A model generated the notes under the pieces. That model had not been told where the DNA came from. It saw only the letters and a program-made list of their open reading frames with translations, and did not search any database. DNA of 64,000 nt. Origin: Proteinivorax tanatarense (GTDB taxonomy: Bacteria; Bacillota; Proteinivoracia; Proteinivoracales; Proteinivoracaceae). Of the stretch, positions 33,776-43,739 are shown in pieces. The DNA lies in the NCBI RefSeq assembly GCF_040267685.1, contig NZ_CP158367.1:2294001-2358000 (forward strand). Direction: 5' to 3'. Each line of letters starts with the position of its first letter. The stretch's first letter is position 1. The translations under genes were made by a program, and so were the position numbers.

Positions 33776-35876
33776 CAATAAATATTATCATAGGTACACC
33801 TAGTATTTTATCTCCATCTATTACATTTACAACCAACTCATGGACTCCCGGCTCCAATTTATCTGTCTGAGCCTGAAGATTAAACTGTATTTCTTGAGTT
33901 CTACCACTTTGAATATTGAGGTTTCTACTGTTCATAACCTTTAACCCTTCAGGCTCACCTATTATTTCTGTTTCTAAACCAAATCTATGCCTCTGTGGAT
34001 GTAAATTTTGTATCTCTATCTTAAGTTGCATAACATGAGTGCCACTATCTGCCTCTATTCTTCCGTAAGAATTACTTGTAGTTTTTACCAAAGCATTAGT
34101 TTGAAGCGCTTTGTTAACTCTTATACTTCCTGCCCCTTGTGCAATTAGTGGGTAAGGATCCCCACATTGCTTATATAGTCTTTCAGCTGTATTCATGAGT
34201 GCCGCCTTAACTTGATTAACATTCCAATTTGGATTTGCTTCAATAAGTAAAGCTGCTGCTCCAGCTACATGTGGTGCTGCCATACTCGTACCTGAAAATG
34301 TTGAGTACCCATGGGGATCATCAGGATTATGAGTGGGAATTGTGCTAATTATGTTTGCACCAGGAGCGGAGACATCAGGTTTAATCATCCAATTCTTTTG
34401 TACTGGTCCTCTTGAAGAAAAATCAGTAACTCTCTCTCCAATATAATCAACAGGTTCCATTTCTATAGTTACAGTATCTTTTCCATCCTCTATCTGTGAG
34501 AGCATTTTTTCTCCTTCTGCTAGACTGAGAGTTAATGTGGGAAGTGCCATATGAGGTATTGTTACATCTAAGTCATCATCCTGATCATTATAGATAATAG
34601 CAGCCACTGCACCAGCTTCCTTGGCATTTTTTACTTTATCTACAAAAGGTATCTCACCACGCCGTATAAGTGCTACCTGTTCTTCTACATCTACATCTAA
34701 GAAATCTTGACTTCGTCCTAACCCAACATAAGAAAACCCATAAGTATTCCCGCTAATATTGTTAATATCATCTTCATTATTAAATCCCATAACCTTTACA
34801 CTGCTATATTCTACGTTTTCACTTGTAAATATTGATGCTGAATAAATTTTAGTAGGCAACTCCGTGGCTCCAACTGAAACTGCTTTACGAGAAGTAGCTG
34901 GGGAGCCAACTGTTCCTTTATCTGGTCCGCTGTTACCGTTAGCAGCTATTGCAAATACTCCAGCTTCCATAGCTGTATCTAAGGCCAAACTTGTCACAAA
35001 GTCTGGGTCATTGAGCTGGTTGCCAAGAGATAAATTCATAACATCAGCTCCATCCTTAACTGCTTGCTCTATTCCAGCTACAATGTTATCTGTTGTACCA
35101 CTTCCCATTGGCCCAAGCACCCTATATGCTAAAAGATTTGCATCTGGAGCTACTCCTTTAATAGCACCATTAGCTGCAATACTACCAGCTACATGAGTTC
35201 CATGATTTGTTTCGTAGGGAGGATAATCTGGTGGCCACCATCCGGATGGCGGCTGTGTCTCTTGTGGATCATCATTGTCATCTACAAAATCCCAGCCTTT
35301 ATATTCTCCAAATGCGTGTTCTAAATCTGGATGTGTATAATCTACTCCCGTGTCAATTACTGCTATTGTAACACCTTCTCCTGTTATTCCAAACTCTTCC
35401 CAAACCATATCTGCCTGTATATGTGACACACTGTCTAGCATCTTGGGATTTGTAAACTCTTTTTCAACTTCTGTATAGTTGACTTGATGTTCTACGTTCG
35501 GGTAAATAGCTTTTATCCCATTGATCTCTGCCAGTCTAGGTACCAACTTTGCAGGTAACTCCACAGAAAAACCAGAAAAGACATACTCATATTCTCTGTT
35601 TACAACTACATTATCCCCCAGTTCACTAATTACATTATCTATTATTTTAGTTCTAGCATTTAATAACTCAACTTCTGAATATTCATCTTCCTTTTGCTGC
35701 CCCTCCAAAATAGATAATTCTTCAAGCTGAGCTATTACCGTTACATCTTCAGAGCTGTTAACGTCAAAATCTCCTATAACTTCTACTGCTTGTACACTTA
35801 TTGGAAAACTATGTGTTGTAAATAGCAGCAAAATAAATAATAAAACCAAAGCCCGTGTTAATTTTTTTCTAAACAT
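33771..35876 (-). CDS. Secreted subtilisin-like serine protease (Vpr type)
   Basis: The 701-residue protein has a signal peptide (KKLTRALVLLFILLLFTTHS), an I9-type propeptide, then the S8 catalytic domain with Asp in VIDTGVDYTHPDL, His in HGTHVAGSI, oxyanion Asn in AANGNSGPDKG and Ser in GTSMAAPHVAGAAAL. A PA domain of about 130 residues is inserted between His and Ser regions, as in Vpr-like proteases. A C-terminal beta-rich domain follows. It would degrade extracellular protein for nutrition. A ten-base palindrome in its leader suggests regulation. Confidence 0.93.
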   Translation of the reverse strand: MFRKKLTRALVLLFILLLFTTHSFPISVQAVEVIGDFDVNSSEDVTVIAQLEELSILEGQQKEDEYSEVELLNARTKIIDNVISELGDNVVVNREYEYVFSGFSVELPAKLVPRLAEINGIKAIYPNVEHQVNYTEVEKEFTNPKMLDSVSHIQADMVWEEFGITGEGVTIAVIDTGVDYTHPDLEHAFGEYKGWDFVDDNDDPQETQPPSGWWPPDYPPYETNHGTHVAGSIAANGAIKGVAPDANLLAYRVLGPMGSGTTDNIVAGIEQAVKDGADVMNLSLGNQLNDPDFVTSLALDTAMEAGVFAIAANGNSGPDKGTVGSPATSRKAVSVGATELPTKIYSASIFTSENVEYSSVKVMGFNNEDDINNISGNTYGFSYVGLGRSQDFLDVDVEEQVALIRRGEIPFVDKVKNAKEAGAVAAIIYNDQDDDLDVTIPHMALPTLTLSLAEGEKMLSQIEDGKDTVTIEMEPVDYIGERVTDFSSRGPVQKNWMIKPDVSAPGANIISTIPTHNPDDPHGYSTFSGTSMAAPHVAGAAALLIEANPNWNVNQVKAALMNTAERLYKQCGDPYPLIAQGAGSIRVNKALQTNALVKTTSNSYGRIEADSGTHVMQLKIEIQNLHPQRHRFGLETEIIGEPEGLKVMNSRNLNIQSGRTQEIQFNLQAQTDKLEPGVHELVVNVIDGDKILGVPMIIFID

Positions 35877-35893
35877 TTACATCCCTCCTTTTG

Positions 35894-35919
35894 ATTGAAA
35901 CGAAAGTTATCGTTTCAAT
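35894..35919. promoter_or_regulatory. Palindrome in the subtilase leader
   Basis: ATTGAAACGA, six bases, TCGTTTCAAT are perfect ten-base inverted arms located just upstream of the ribosome site and downstream of an AT-rich promoter-like block. It looks like a repressor site, but the cognate regulator is unknown. Confidence 0.6.
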
Positions 35920-36112
35920 TAAATTATATATATTCTGAATTTTTTATATAATAAGACTTTGGTCTTGAATTTCTTTATCGCTTTGCTACTTTAGTCTTGT
36001 ACAATAACATATGCTTACAATCATACTATTATTTTTTAATCAATGACTATAGTATAAAAATAACAACTTAAGCAGATAGTAAAAAAAAGTATTAAAAAAG
36101 GAGGTGGATTAA

Positions 36113-37360
36113 TTGCCTAACTCTAATGTCCCTGTTGTCAGCGCGTCAGAAGGAATAAAAGATTTATTTACCAGCGGTTATAATTTCATCAGTAGTAATA
36201 CTGAACAACATGGCAGTGATATTTTTGAATTTGTCTTTATGGGCCAAAAGGTGGTTTGTATCAGCGGCGAAGCAGGGGCTAAGCTTTTTTATGATCCTGA
36301 AAAATTCCAGCGTACTGGTGCTATACCCATGCGCGTCCAAAATACTTTATTTGGTGTGGATGCCATTCACACTATGGATGGAGAAAGTCATTATCACCGC
36401 AAACAACTTTTTCTGTCGTTAACTAAAGACCAAGAGAAGAAAGTTTCCCAAATCATAACCAAAAATTGGGAATCACAGGTTAGCAGGTGGTTAAAATCAA
36501 ATAACATTGTATTATTTGACGAAGCAAAAGACGTGTTGTGTAGTACCGCTTTTAATTGGGCAGGTATTATAATACCTGATAATGAAGTTAAAAAAAGAGC
36601 TGATGAACTTATCGCTATGGTTGATGCTTTAGGTGGACTGGGGCCAAGATATTATGTTGGGAAAGCATCGAGGCTTAAGACGGAAAAATGGATCATAAAG
36701 GTTATTGAAAACGTTAGAAGAGGTCGATTAAAAGCAAAAGAAGGCACTCCTTTATATGAACTTTCTTTTTATAAAGAATTAGATGGCAAAGAGCTAAGCA
36801 GTCAAATGGCTGCAGTGGAACTTTTAAATATCATTAGACCTATGGTCGCTGTTTCTATACTTATAACTTTTGCTGCGTTAGCGTTGTATGAAAACCCAGA
36901 ACATAAAAAAAAGTTGCTGTTAGACAGCAACTTTAAAAACATGTTTGTACAGGAGGTTAGGAGGCACTATCCCTTTGTACCTGTTTTAGGGGCAAGGGTG
37001 CGTAAAGGATTTAACTGGAAAGGTTATGAGTTCAAAGAAAAAATGTTAGTTGTTTTAGATGTGTATGGTATAAATCACGACCGTAGAATCTGGGATAATC
37101 CCCATAAATTTTATCCGGAAAGATTTAATAACTTTGAAAATAGCTTGTATAATTTTATCCCCCAAGGAGGGGGAAATCCCTCCATAACCCACCGCTGCCC
37201 CGCTGAGAAGATTACTCTAGAAATAATGAAGGCTACTTTAGATTTTCTAGTAAATAAAATATCCTACGACGTGCCAAAGCAAGACTTAAGCTATAGCCTT
37301 AAACGAGTTCCATCTTTACCTAAGAGTGGATTTATTTTTACCAACGTTACTTGGAAGTAA
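36113..37360 (+). CDS. CYP152-type P450 peroxygenase (fatty acid hydroxylase)
   Basis: The 415-residue protein has the ExxR helix (EVRRHYPFVP near residue 283) and the heme ligand Cys at about 362 in THRCPAE. Instead of the usual acid-alcohol pair, the I helix carries Arg-Pro (NIIRPMVAV, about 242-243), the mark of CYP152 enzymes that use hydrogen peroxide and the substrate carboxylate. The start is TTG 36113 after AAGGAGG. It stands alone. In an anaerobe it may both consume peroxide and hydroxylate or decarboxylate fatty acids, which is inference. Confidence 0.9.
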   Translation: MPNSNVPVVSASEGIKDLFTSGYNFISSNTEQHGSDIFEFVFMGQKVVCISGEAGAKLFYDPEKFQRTGAIPMRVQNTLFGVDAIHTMDGESHYHRKQLFLSLTKDQEKKVSQIITKNWESQVSRWLKSNNIVLFDEAKDVLCSTAFNWAGIIIPDNEVKKRADELIAMVDALGGLGPRYYVGKASRLKTEKWIIKVIENVRRGRLKAKEGTPLYELSFYKELDGKELSSQMAAVELLNIIRPMVAVSILITFAALALYENPEHKKKLLLDSNFKNMFVQEVRRHYPFVPVLGARVRKGFNWKGYEFKEKMLVVLDVYGINHDRRIWDNPHKFYPERFNNFENSLYNFIPQGGGNPSITHRCPAEKITLEIMKATLDFLVNKISYDVPKQDLSYSLKRVPSLPKSGFIFTNVTWK

Positions 37361-37421
37361 CTGATTATATGATTCTAAAATAGAATTCATCTCTGCCAAA
37401 AAAATACTGCTTTAAACTTGA

Positions 37422-38525
37422 CTATTGCGGGGCTTTGAAGTTATAAACAGGTTTGAGCCTTTCAATTATTTCAGCCGTTGGGCTAATATTGTCCACAATT
37501 ACGTCACTGGATTTGTAAGCTAGAGGACATTCATCTATAGTTTTTCTATTGACCGAAGTTGTATAAATACCTTGCATCATTTGTTTATATTGTTTTATAT
37601 TTAATGTCTTTTTAGCCTTTTTGCGGCTCATTATCCGTCCTGCTCCATGGGGAGCGGAAAAATTCCATTGGGGATTCCCTTTTCCTAAACAAATAAGACT
37701 ACCATCCTTCATGTTTAAAGGAACTAAAAACTTTTCTTCTTTTTTGGCAGAAACGGCTCCTTTTCTCAGTATCATATCATTTGTATCTATATAATTGTGT
37801 ATGGTTTTAAACTGCTCAACTATTTCTAGCTTCATATTATTTGTTATTTCTTCTACTATTGCTTTGCGATTTAAATCAGCAAAATTTTGAATAATTCTCA
37901 TATCATTAAGATAGTCCTCAAACTGTTTCCCCGATAAATAAGCTAATTCTTTAGGAATAGAGCTATTTTTACTTAATAAATTTGCTGCTTTTTTCTGGTA
38001 TATTCTAGCTACTTCGTTACCTATGTGCCGACTGCCAGAATGTACTACTAAGTAAAGATTTTTTTGGGCATCTTCATTTACTTCTATAAAATGATTTCCT
38101 CCCCCTAATGTCCCGATACTCAGCTTTGCCCGCTTTAAGTTAACCTGTTTTTTAACCTTTAGGTTTTCTAAGTTAATCCTTGAGCTAAAGAAATGCTCTT
38201 TTTTTCTAATGTTAAACCCAGACGGAATTTTTGTGCTGATAATATCGTCTAACTTTTTAAAATCAATACTCTTTTCCTTAAGCTTAACTACCTCCATACC
38301 ACAGCCTATGTCTACACCTACTAAGTTGGGAACAACTTTATCCTCTATTGTTAAAGTTGTTCCTATAGCACATCCTGCCCCACAGTGAACGTCAGGCATT
38401 ATCCTAATTTTGCTTTCTTTTATAAATTCCTGGTCACAGAGTGTCTTTATCTGTTTTTTAGCATCCCCTTCAACATCGGCAGCGAAAACAATGGCTGTGT
38501 TAAAATCACCTATAATTTTTTGCAT
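37422..38525 (-). CDS. rtcB: RtcB-family RNA ligase
   Basis: The 367-residue protein has the manganese-binding motifs PDVHCGAGCAIGTT and GVDIGCGMEVV, GTLGGGNHFIEV, HSGSRHIG, and the guanylylation His in APHGAGRIMSR. RtcB joins 2',3'-cyclic-phosphate or 3'-phosphate RNA ends to 5'-OH ends using GTP. It is shorter than E. coli RtcB (about 408), as for many Bacillota homologues. No RtcA or RtcR partner is nearby. A GAGGTG site precedes the ATG. Confidence 0.92.
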   Translation of the reverse strand: MQKIIGDFNTAIVFAADVEGDAKKQIKTLCDQEFIKESKIRIMPDVHCGAGCAIGTTLTIEDKVVPNLVGVDIGCGMEVVKLKEKSIDFKKLDDIISTKIPSGFNIRKKEHFFSSRINLENLKVKKQVNLKRAKLSIGTLGGGNHFIEVNEDAQKNLYLVVHSGSRHIGNEVARIYQKKAANLLSKNSSIPKELAYLSGKQFEDYLNDMRIIQNFADLNRKAIVEEITNNMKLEIVEQFKTIHNYIDTNDMILRKGAVSAKKEEKFLVPLNMKDGSLICLGKGNPQWNFSAPHGAGRIMSRKKAKKTLNIKQYKQMMQGIYTTSVNRKTIDECPLAYKSSDVIVDNISPTAEIIERLKPVYNFKAPQ

Positions 38526-38544
38526 TGTTTCACCTCTTTTTTAG

Positions 38545-40290
38545 TTATTCCTCTTCTTCCTGTTCCTCATCATCACTCTCTTCAATATAGTCCACGTTGT
38601 TTTTAGGAACTTCTAGATACGTCAAAGTAGATTCTGTAATATTTTTAAACAATGGGCCAGCAATTTGTGATGCCCATCTTCCTGTAGATGGCTCGTCCAC
38701 CATAACGTATACCGCAATTTGGGGGTCTTCTACAGGAGCAAATCCTACATAGGATGCAATTATCGCTCCTTCCTTGTACCCTCCTTCTGGAGCCACTTTT
38801 TGGGCAGTGCCAGATTTCCCCGCTACATTATAACCATCTACCGCGACACTTGTTCCATCAATAACTTCCTGAAGAATCTCCTTTGAAATATCCGCAGTTT
38901 CTTGAGAGTAAACAGTTCTTATAACCGTGGGTTCATTGGATTTAGCTACCTTCCCATCTCGGTCTCTAAACTCTTTAGCAATATATGGTTGCATTAACTG
39001 ACCACCGTTAGCAATGGCAGAGACTCCCATAATTTGCTGGATAGGAGTTACAGAATTTCCCTGACCAAAAGAAGAAACAGCAAGGTCAACTTTGCTCATT
39101 GTTGCAGGATCAAATAAAAGTCCAGTTGCTTCGCCAGGCAAGTCGATCCCTGTCCTTTGCCCAAAACCTAGACCATGTATATAGTTAAAAAGGGTATCTT
39201 TCCCTAACTCTAAACCTATATCAACAAATGCAGTGTTGCTGGATTTTACTACAGCTTGTGTAAAAGTCTGTTCACCATTTGCCTTTCTATCCCAATTTCG
39301 AATTCTAACGCCCAAAACTTCGGTATATCCTTTGCAGATATAAGTATCTGTCGGTTTAAATACATTTTCCTCTAATCCAGCAGCCATAGTAGCTATTTTA
39401 AAGGTCGAACCTGGTTCAAAACTATTTGTTATAGCGGCATTTCTCCAGGCTGAACTAGGATAATTATTAAAGTTTTCAGGTTCAAAATCCGGTGCGTTGG
39501 CCATTGCTAAAATTTCTCCAGTATTGGGATCCGCAACAATTACCGATACGCTTTCCGGTTCAAATTCTGACATGGTTTTTTTCATCTCAGTTTCTACTAT
39601 ATGTTGTATATAATGATCTATTGTTAGGGTAAGATCTAAACCATGGGTAGGCTCTTTATATGTAATTTCTCCACCGGGAAGTTTTCTACCACTGGCATCA
39701 GCGCTGTGCAGAGATACCCCTGGCACTCCAGCCAATTCACTTTCATAGTAAGCTTCAATACCTTCTAAACCCTCATCTGTTCCCACAAACCCCAAAACAT
39801 GGCTAGCCAGACTACCGTGCGGATAAAATCTTTTGCTTTCATCAATAGTTTTTATGCCTGGTATATCAAGGTCTTTAATTTGCTCTGCTACTTGATCATC
39901 TACCATTCTTTGAAGATAAACTTCTGATGAATTACTTGTCAAACGATTGTATATGGTTTCATTTTCCAATTCTAACAAAGGACCCAACTGTTCTACCGTC
40001 TCTGAGGGATTCTCAATCTGAGATGGTATTGCAACTATTGTTTCAGCTGAAGCACTTCCAGCCATTAGTTTTCCATTTGTGTCATATATTTGTCCCCGCT
40101 GAGGCTGTAGCATCACCTCATTATACCACTGCCTTTCAGCTTTTTCTAGATATTGGGCACCTCCAACAAACTGAACCCAAAATAGCCTAGTGGTCAACAA
40201 ACCAAACATAATTAGAAAAATAATAAATGCAGCTTTTGCTCTTTTATTTAGCATCTCTTCAAATTTGTTGTCCAATTTTAAAACACCCAC
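38545..40290 (-). CDS. Class B penicillin-binding protein (FtsI/SpoVD/PBP2 type)
   Basis: The 581-residue protein has one N-terminal transmembrane segment (AAFIIFLIMFGLLTTRLF), a dimerisation domain with RGQIYD, and a transpeptidase domain with SxxK in FEPGSTFKIA, SxN in KSSNTAF and KSG in AGKSGTAQ. An acidic tail (ESDDEEQEEEE) replaces any PASTA domain. It cross-links peptidoglycan, and could serve division or spore cortex. The start is uncertain: GTG 40290 overlaps the ribosome site, and TTG at about 40275 is equally plausible. It is not in a dcw cluster here. Confidence 0.9.
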   Translation of the reverse strand: MGVLKLDNKFEEMLNKRAKAAFIIFLIMFGLLTTRLFWVQFVGGAQYLEKAERQWYNEVMLQPQRGQIYDTNGKLMAGSASAETIVAIPSQIENPSETVEQLGPLLELENETIYNRLTSNSSEVYLQRMVDDQVAEQIKDLDIPGIKTIDESKRFYPHGSLASHVLGFVGTDEGLEGIEAYYESELAGVPGVSLHSADASGRKLPGGEITYKEPTHGLDLTLTIDHYIQHIVETEMKKTMSEFEPESVSVIVADPNTGEILAMANAPDFEPENFNNYPSSAWRNAAITNSFEPGSTFKIATMAAGLEENVFKPTDTYICKGYTEVLGVRIRNWDRKANGEQTFTQAVVKSSNTAFVDIGLELGKDTLFNYIHGLGFGQRTGIDLPGEATGLLFDPATMSKVDLAVSSFGQGNSVTPIQQIMGVSAIANGGQLMQPYIAKEFRDRDGKVAKSNEPTVIRTVYSQETADISKEILQEVIDGTSVAVDGYNVAGKSGTAQKVAPEGGYKEGAIIASYVGFAPVEDPQIAVYVMVDEPSTGRWASQIAGPLFKNITESTLTYLEVPKNNVDYIEESDDEEQEEEE

Positions 40291-40434
40291 CTAGCAAAAA
40301 TTTTCTTGGTGCTATATTAGAGAAATTGTAAGTAGCGAAATCTCTACAATTATATAATAACATAGTGAAAGAAATATTTTTACTTTTTTTAAATAAAACC
40401 AGCTTTTTAGGGAAAAACTCAATTTGAAAGTACC

Positions 40435-40463
40435 TTGACAAAATTCTTTGTTATTAGTATGTT
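40435..40463 (+). promoter_or_regulatory. Promoter ahead of the neopullulanase leader
   Basis: TTGACA at 40435 and TATGTT at 40458 are separated by 17 bases. Transcription would start near 40470, about 95 bases before the neopullulanase start, with an intrinsic terminator in between. Confidence 0.6.
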
Positions 40464-40504
40464 ATATTTAATAATAAAATAAAAAGATTAGGCAATGCTT
40501 ACCC

Positions 40505-40538
40505 AAAAAGGTACAACCCATTCGGTTGTACCTTTTTT
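40505..40538 (+). terminator. Intrinsic terminator in the neopullulanase leader
   Basis: AAAAAGGTACAACC, loop CATTC, GGTTGTACCTTTTTT is a textbook terminator that lies between the promoter and the gene rather than after a gene. It implies attenuation or a leader RNA of about 70 bases. Confidence 0.85.
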
Positions 40539-40564
40539 AAACTTGATAAAAGAGGTGTATACTT

Positions 40565-42328
40565 ATGATAAAAGAGGCGGTTTACCATCGTCCCAAAAAT
40601 GAATATGCTTATGCAATAGATGAAAAATCTGTTCATATCAAATTAAAAACAAAAAAGAATGATGTGCAAAAAGTTACTCTTATATTTGGAGACCCGTATG
40701 ACTTTGATTCTAACCAAAACTCTTGGATTTCCAACAGTACTGATATGTGGTTTAATGGCAGTGATGATTTGCATGATTATTGGATTGCAAAAGTAACTAC
40801 TAAACACAGGCGACTAAGGTATGGTTTCCTTTTAGAAAACCCAATTCAATCCATCTATTATACCGAAAGGGGCTTTTATAAAAAAGCCCCAAGTGATGCA
40901 AGTTATTACTTTTGCTTTCCTTATATTAATAAAGTGGATATTTTTTCACCCCCCGATTGGGTTAGTTCAACAGTATGGTATCAAATTTTCCCTGAAAGGT
41001 TTGCCAATGGCAATCCTTCGATTAACCCGAAAAATTCACTTCCATGGAATAGTCGTAGGCCAAGTCAAAAAAGCTATTACGGTGGCGATTTTCAGGGTAT
41101 TATGGATAAATTAGATTATATAGCTAGTTTGGGAGTTACAGGTCTATATCTTACTCCAATTTTTAAAGCCCACTCTAATCATAAGTATGACACTATAGAC
41201 TACATGGAAATCGACCCACAGTTTGGTGATAAGGATACCTTTAAAAAATTGGTACAAAAATGCCATGCAAAAGGGATTAAAGTAATGCTAGATGCTGTTT
41301 TCAATCATAGTGGGCTTTACTTTCCTCCATTTCAAGATGTCATTAAAAACGGAGATAACTCACCCTACAAAGATTGGTTTCACCTACACAACCTACCATT
41401 AAAAACAGATTTTCTTGCCAACTATGATACTTTTGGATACGTTCCAACAATGCCAAAACTAAATACAGAAAATAAAGAAGTAAAAGCTTACTTACTTAAC
41501 GTAGCTAAGTATTGGATTGAAGAGTTTGACATAGATGGATGGAGGTTAGATGTTGCTAATGAAGTTGATCATGCTTTTTGGCGAGATTTTAGAAAAGTTG
41601 TTAAAGAAGCTAAACCAGACGCTTATATTTTAGGAGAAGTATGGCATGATGCTATGCCTTGGCTTTTAGGTGATCAGTTTGATGCAGTAATGAATTACCC
41701 CTTAACTACTGCCATTACAGAATATTTTACGACGAACAACATTAACAAAGCTGAGTTTATGAATTCAGTAAACAAGATATTAAACATGTATCCCGAAACA
41801 ATAAATAGTGTTCAATTTAATTTGTTGGGGAGCCATGATACAGCTCGTATTTTAACATTAAGTAACTCAAATAAAGAGAAAGTTAAGCTTCAAATGCTAA
41901 TGCAATTTACCATGCCAGGAACACCATGTATATATTATGGTGATGAAATCTCAATGGAAGGTGGAGAAGATCCTGATTGTAGAAGGTGCATGATATGGGA
42001 AGAAAAAAAACAGGATAAAGAAATGTTAGGTTTTGTCAAAAAAATTATATCATTAAGAAAACAGTTCAAAGTTTTTAGGACAAACAATAACTTTGCTTTT
42101 CTATCTCCAAAAGATAGAAATAATATAATTAGTTTTACTAAAAGCATTGCTGATCAAGAATTATTGGTTGTGCTCAATAATAGCGAGTTTACAGAGAAAT
42201 TCAAACTTCCAAATAAGTATAATCAACAAAAAGTGTTAGACCTGATAATGGAGGATGAGAGAACCTTATCTGATACCATATCCCTTCCATCATACGGCTT
42301 TGCTGTGTACCTCATTGAAAAGAAATAA
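40565..42328 (+). CDS. Neopullulanase/cyclomaltodextrinase-type alpha-glycosidase (GH13)
   Basis: The 587-residue protein has an N-terminal beta domain of about 120 residues typical of GH13_20 enzymes, then the (beta/alpha)8 barrel. Motifs are DAVFNHSG (Asp243), GWRLDVANEV with nucleophile Asp329, LGEVWHD with acid Glu358, and LLGSHDT (Asp425). It lacks a signal peptide, so it acts inside the cell on imported maltooligosaccharides, cyclodextrins or pullulan fragments. A ribosome site GAGGTG precedes ATG 40565. Confidence 0.92.
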   Translation: MIKEAVYHRPKNEYAYAIDEKSVHIKLKTKKNDVQKVTLIFGDPYDFDSNQNSWISNSTDMWFNGSDDLHDYWIAKVTTKHRRLRYGFLLENPIQSIYYTERGFYKKAPSDASYYFCFPYINKVDIFSPPDWVSSTVWYQIFPERFANGNPSINPKNSLPWNSRRPSQKSYYGGDFQGIMDKLDYIASLGVTGLYLTPIFKAHSNHKYDTIDYMEIDPQFGDKDTFKKLVQKCHAKGIKVMLDAVFNHSGLYFPPFQDVIKNGDNSPYKDWFHLHNLPLKTDFLANYDTFGYVPTMPKLNTENKEVKAYLLNVAKYWIEEFDIDGWRLDVANEVDHAFWRDFRKVVKEAKPDAYILGEVWHDAMPWLLGDQFDAVMNYPLTTAITEYFTTNNINKAEFMNSVNKILNMYPETINSVQFNLLGSHDTARILTLSNSNKEKVKLQMLMQFTMPGTPCIYYGDEISMEGGEDPDCRRCMIWEEKKQDKEMLGFVKKIISLRKQFKVFRTNNNFAFLSPKDRNNIISFTKSIADQELLVVLNNSEFTEKFKLPNKYNQQKVLDLIMEDERTLSDTISLPSYGFAVYLIEKK

Positions 42329-42357
42329 AGAGGAACAAAATATTCCTCTTTATTTCT
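42321..42357. terminator. Bidirectional terminator
   Basis: AGAAATAAAGAGGAA and TTCCTCTTTATTTCT form a 15-base perfect stem between the convergent neopullulanase and DUF362 genes and overlap both ends. Confidence 0.9.
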
Positions 42358-43282
42358 TACCGTGAAAACCTTTTATTTTGTTTTCTTTATCTAACGATAT
42401 TCTTTGACCATATGCAGCTTTAGAGAATATTTTTTCTGCTTCTGCTAAAGAAAAACCCTTAAATGTCATTTTTTTAGGGTCTGCTTCTCCCATGTTACTT
42501 TTATGTAAAGCGTATAAATACCGAACTCCTTGAGGTAAAAAACCCAATAACCTTGCACCTATTGCGTCAGCTGCTACGGAATCATTGGATACTATTATTA
42601 ACCCGTCAGTATCTACAGGCTTTCCTCCCGATGGTCCTAAACCTACCATTGCTTTATCGGCACTTACTATAGCTATATGAATCGGTATTTTTTTTGCCAT
42701 CGCTATAATAAAACCATGTAAATCTTCATGAATACCCGTTTTCTTTTTAGGAAATCCATGCATTTCAGCCGGCGGCCAACCCAAGGTTATATTTTTTATT
42801 GATGCACTTATAGTAGCTTCTTCGTGGTGTTTAAGCTGAGTAAAACTTATAAGAACGTCAAACTCATTAATCAGCTTGTTAATTTTAGTTTCTTTAATTA
42901 TATCATGATCTAGTTGCACATCTGTGTAAGGCCCAAAATTTAAGTCAACAAACTCTATTTCTTCACTTTCTATTACTTTATCATATCCTACAGATTCAAA
43001 AACTTTTTTTGTATCATCTCCTCCTGAGCCCGTTGCAACAGTTATTTTACTAGGTTCAAACTTTTTTATATGCTTTATTAACTTTTGTAAAGTTTTAGGA
43101 CCTACTACTGTACCTGCTGAAGGCGACTCTGATTTTACCCAATTAGGGGTAATTACTACTCTATCTCCTTTTTTGATTATTTCATTGGCAGGCAATAGAT
43201 CTAAGCCCTCTTTTAAAGATTGTCCTTCTGTGTCTTCTCTTGTTAAGCAAACGGTTGGTTTGGTTATTTTTCTAGGAATCAT
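42350..43282 (-). CDS. DUF362 family protein
   Basis: The 310-residue protein matches DUF362: GDRVVITPNWVKSESPSAGT, LISFTQLKHHEEATISASIKN and SNDSVAADAIGARLLGF. DUF362 proteins are found in anaerobes, often joined to ferredoxin domains; this one has no Cys cluster. The biochemical role is unknown. It seems to be a single-gene unit with AGGAGAGC ahead of the ATG. Confidence 0.87.
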   Translation of the reverse strand: MIPRKITKPTVCLTREDTEGQSLKEGLDLLPANEIIKKGDRVVITPNWVKSESPSAGTVVGPKTLQKLIKHIKKFEPSKITVATGSGGDDTKKVFESVGYDKVIESEEIEFVDLNFGPYTDVQLDHDIIKETKINKLINEFDVLISFTQLKHHEEATISASIKNITLGWPPAEMHGFPKKKTGIHEDLHGFIIAMAKKIPIHIAIVSADKAMVGLGPSGGKPVDTDGLIIVSNDSVAADAIGARLLGFLPQGVRYLYALHKSNMGEADPKKMTFKGFSLAEAEKIFSKAAYGQRISLDKENKIKGFHGKK

Positions 43283-43738
43283 TAGCTCTCCTTTTTTTAT
43301 TAATTATTTTAATCAAATTATTCTTATAGCTTATATAATCGCAGTTAAAAAGGGGTTAGTTATAGATATTTGAATATCTACTAATAAATATTGACTGATG
43401 TAAATTACAAAAAATGCTGCTATAAAATGAGCTACTTCACCAAAAACTTCCTCTTTTCAACATTAGTAAATTCCATTCCATAGGCAAAAATCACCTGTAC
43501 AAAACCGACTACTATCACCTGCAAATAACTGTACTGTAGTCCAACAAGATCGTTGGAAATCAACACTGTAAATTAATTTCATCAGCATCCACCCATAAAA
43601 AATACCTCACTATATAGTTAGTTTATCCTATTGTTGGTATAATAAAGCGAAAACTTCATTTCTTTAACTAAGTTAATTATACTCCCCCTTCTTTTTCTTT
43701 GTTAAAATTTTGAATAGGGTATAAGCAGTTACATGCCA
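43283..43738. other. 456-base gap, one doubtful 39-codon frame
   Basis: A minus-strand frame at 43463-43582 (start MKLIYSVDFQ, with three Cys and three Trp) has a GGTGG ahead of it but no relatives known to me. I leave it uncalled. Otherwise the region is AT-rich with no structure beyond the terminator at its right end. Confidence 0.4.
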
Positions 43739-43739
43739 C

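Noticed and set aside
40565..40590. Secretion of neopullulanase
   Set aside because: No signal peptide at the N-terminus.
43463..43582. 39-codon frame starting MKLIYSVDFQ as a new small gene
   Set aside because: Odd composition and no relatives known to me; only a weak ribosome site.
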